DNA of 13,963 nucleotides. Source: Phytoactinopolyspora endophytica. GTDB taxonomy: Bacteria; Actinomycetota; Actinomycetes; Jiangellales; Jiangellaceae. The stretch's first letter is position 1, and each line of letters opens with the position of its first letter. Shown here in pieces: positions 13,803 through 13,963 of this stretch. The position numbers and the translations under genes are program-made. The stretch is from positions 127,134-141,096 of the forward strand of contig NZ_ML142851.1 of the NCBI RefSeq assembly GCF_004138495.1. The letters run 5' to 3'. The notes beneath the pieces were generated by a model. It ran no database searches and was not told the origin of the DNA. It worked only from the letters and a program-made list of their open reading frames with translations.

Positions 13803-13963
13803 TCAGAGGCGGGTGACCTTGGAATTCGGGAGGTTGATGGTTTGGGTCCCGGCGCCGAAATCGACGTAGACCCGGTTGTCCGTGCCCAGACCGACCACTC
13901 GGCCGAGGCCGTAGCGGTCATGCGTCAGGAGGTCATCGATAGCGAATTTCTCAACGGGCCCCT
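13803..13963 (-). CDS. C-terminus of a protein with a PcrA/UvrD-tail-like domain (5' end outside window)
   Basis: The last 53 codons of a gene entering from the right edge, ending at TGA 13803. The visible peptide contains FAIDDLLTHDRYGLGRVVGL, then VYVDFG and a final LPNSKVTRL. The pattern VxHxxYGxGxV followed by V-D-F-G and a basic Leu end is that of the small Tudor/KOW-like fold at the C-terminus of PcrA/UvrD helicases, which binds RNA polymerase, and of short stand-alone actinobacterial proteins with the same fold. Whether this is a helicase or a small orphan protein cannot be decided from 53 residues. No intact gene separates it from acVLRF1, and the 146-bp gap between them shows nothing recognisable. 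Confidence 0.7.
   Translation of the reverse strand, partial: GPVEKFAIDDLLTHDRYGLGRVVGLGTDNRVYVDFGAGTQTINLPNSKVTRL

Overview
The window is high-GC DNA with actinobacterial hallmarks: GTG and TTG starts with purine-rich ribosome binding sites, a strong G/C bias at third codon positions, an actinobacterial Vms1-like release factor (acVLRF1), an LppM-type lipoprotein, and a superoxide dismutase carrying the His variant seen in mycobacterial enzymes. I cannot name the genus. Several exported proteins are very acidic, which may hint at salt tolerance (inference).

Layout. 1-1461 (-): gltD, glutamate synthase small subunit, cut by the left edge. 1585-2031 (+): BCP/PrxQ peroxiredoxin, divergent from gltD. 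2057-3538 (-): MFS exporter with a MerR/SoxR-type promoter (19-bp spacer over a dyad) placed so that the mRNA would start at or near the GTG. 3764-4468 (+): TehB-like SAM methyltransferase with a His-rich segment, divergent from the exporter. 4465-5220 (-): Tat-exported peptidoglycan-binding M15 peptidase whose stop overlaps the methyltransferase stop. 5617-6594 (-): LppM-type lipoprotein followed by a hairpin terminator. 6922-9324 (+): phosphoketolase (Xfp). 9402-10325 (+): AEC-family transporter. 10373-11101 (-): membrane-anchored YceI protein. 11270-11884 (-): four-helix membrane protein. 11980-12090 (-): a 36-residue single-helix membrane protein. 12287-12913 (-): Fe/Mn superoxide dismutase ending at a perfect 22-bp hairpin. 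13018-13656 (-): acVLRF1. 13803-13963 (-): the C-terminus of a protein with a PcrA/UvrD-tail-like domain.

How the genes fit together. Most are single-gene units and no large operon is visible. The most coherent local unit is the divergent exporter/methyltransferase pair with its operator-rich 225-bp spacer, which looks like a stress- or drug-responsive detoxification divergon whose MerR-family regulator must be encoded elsewhere. Peroxiredoxin and superoxide dismutase give an oxidative-stress flavour but are far apart and probably independent. There is no tRNA, rRNA, insertion sequence, phage gene or CRISPR array that I can see. I found no clearly new multi-gene system. The best leads are the MerR-type divergon, the 36-residue membrane protein with a palindrome at its promoter, the acidic Met-rich LppM protein, and the acVLRF1 rescue factor.
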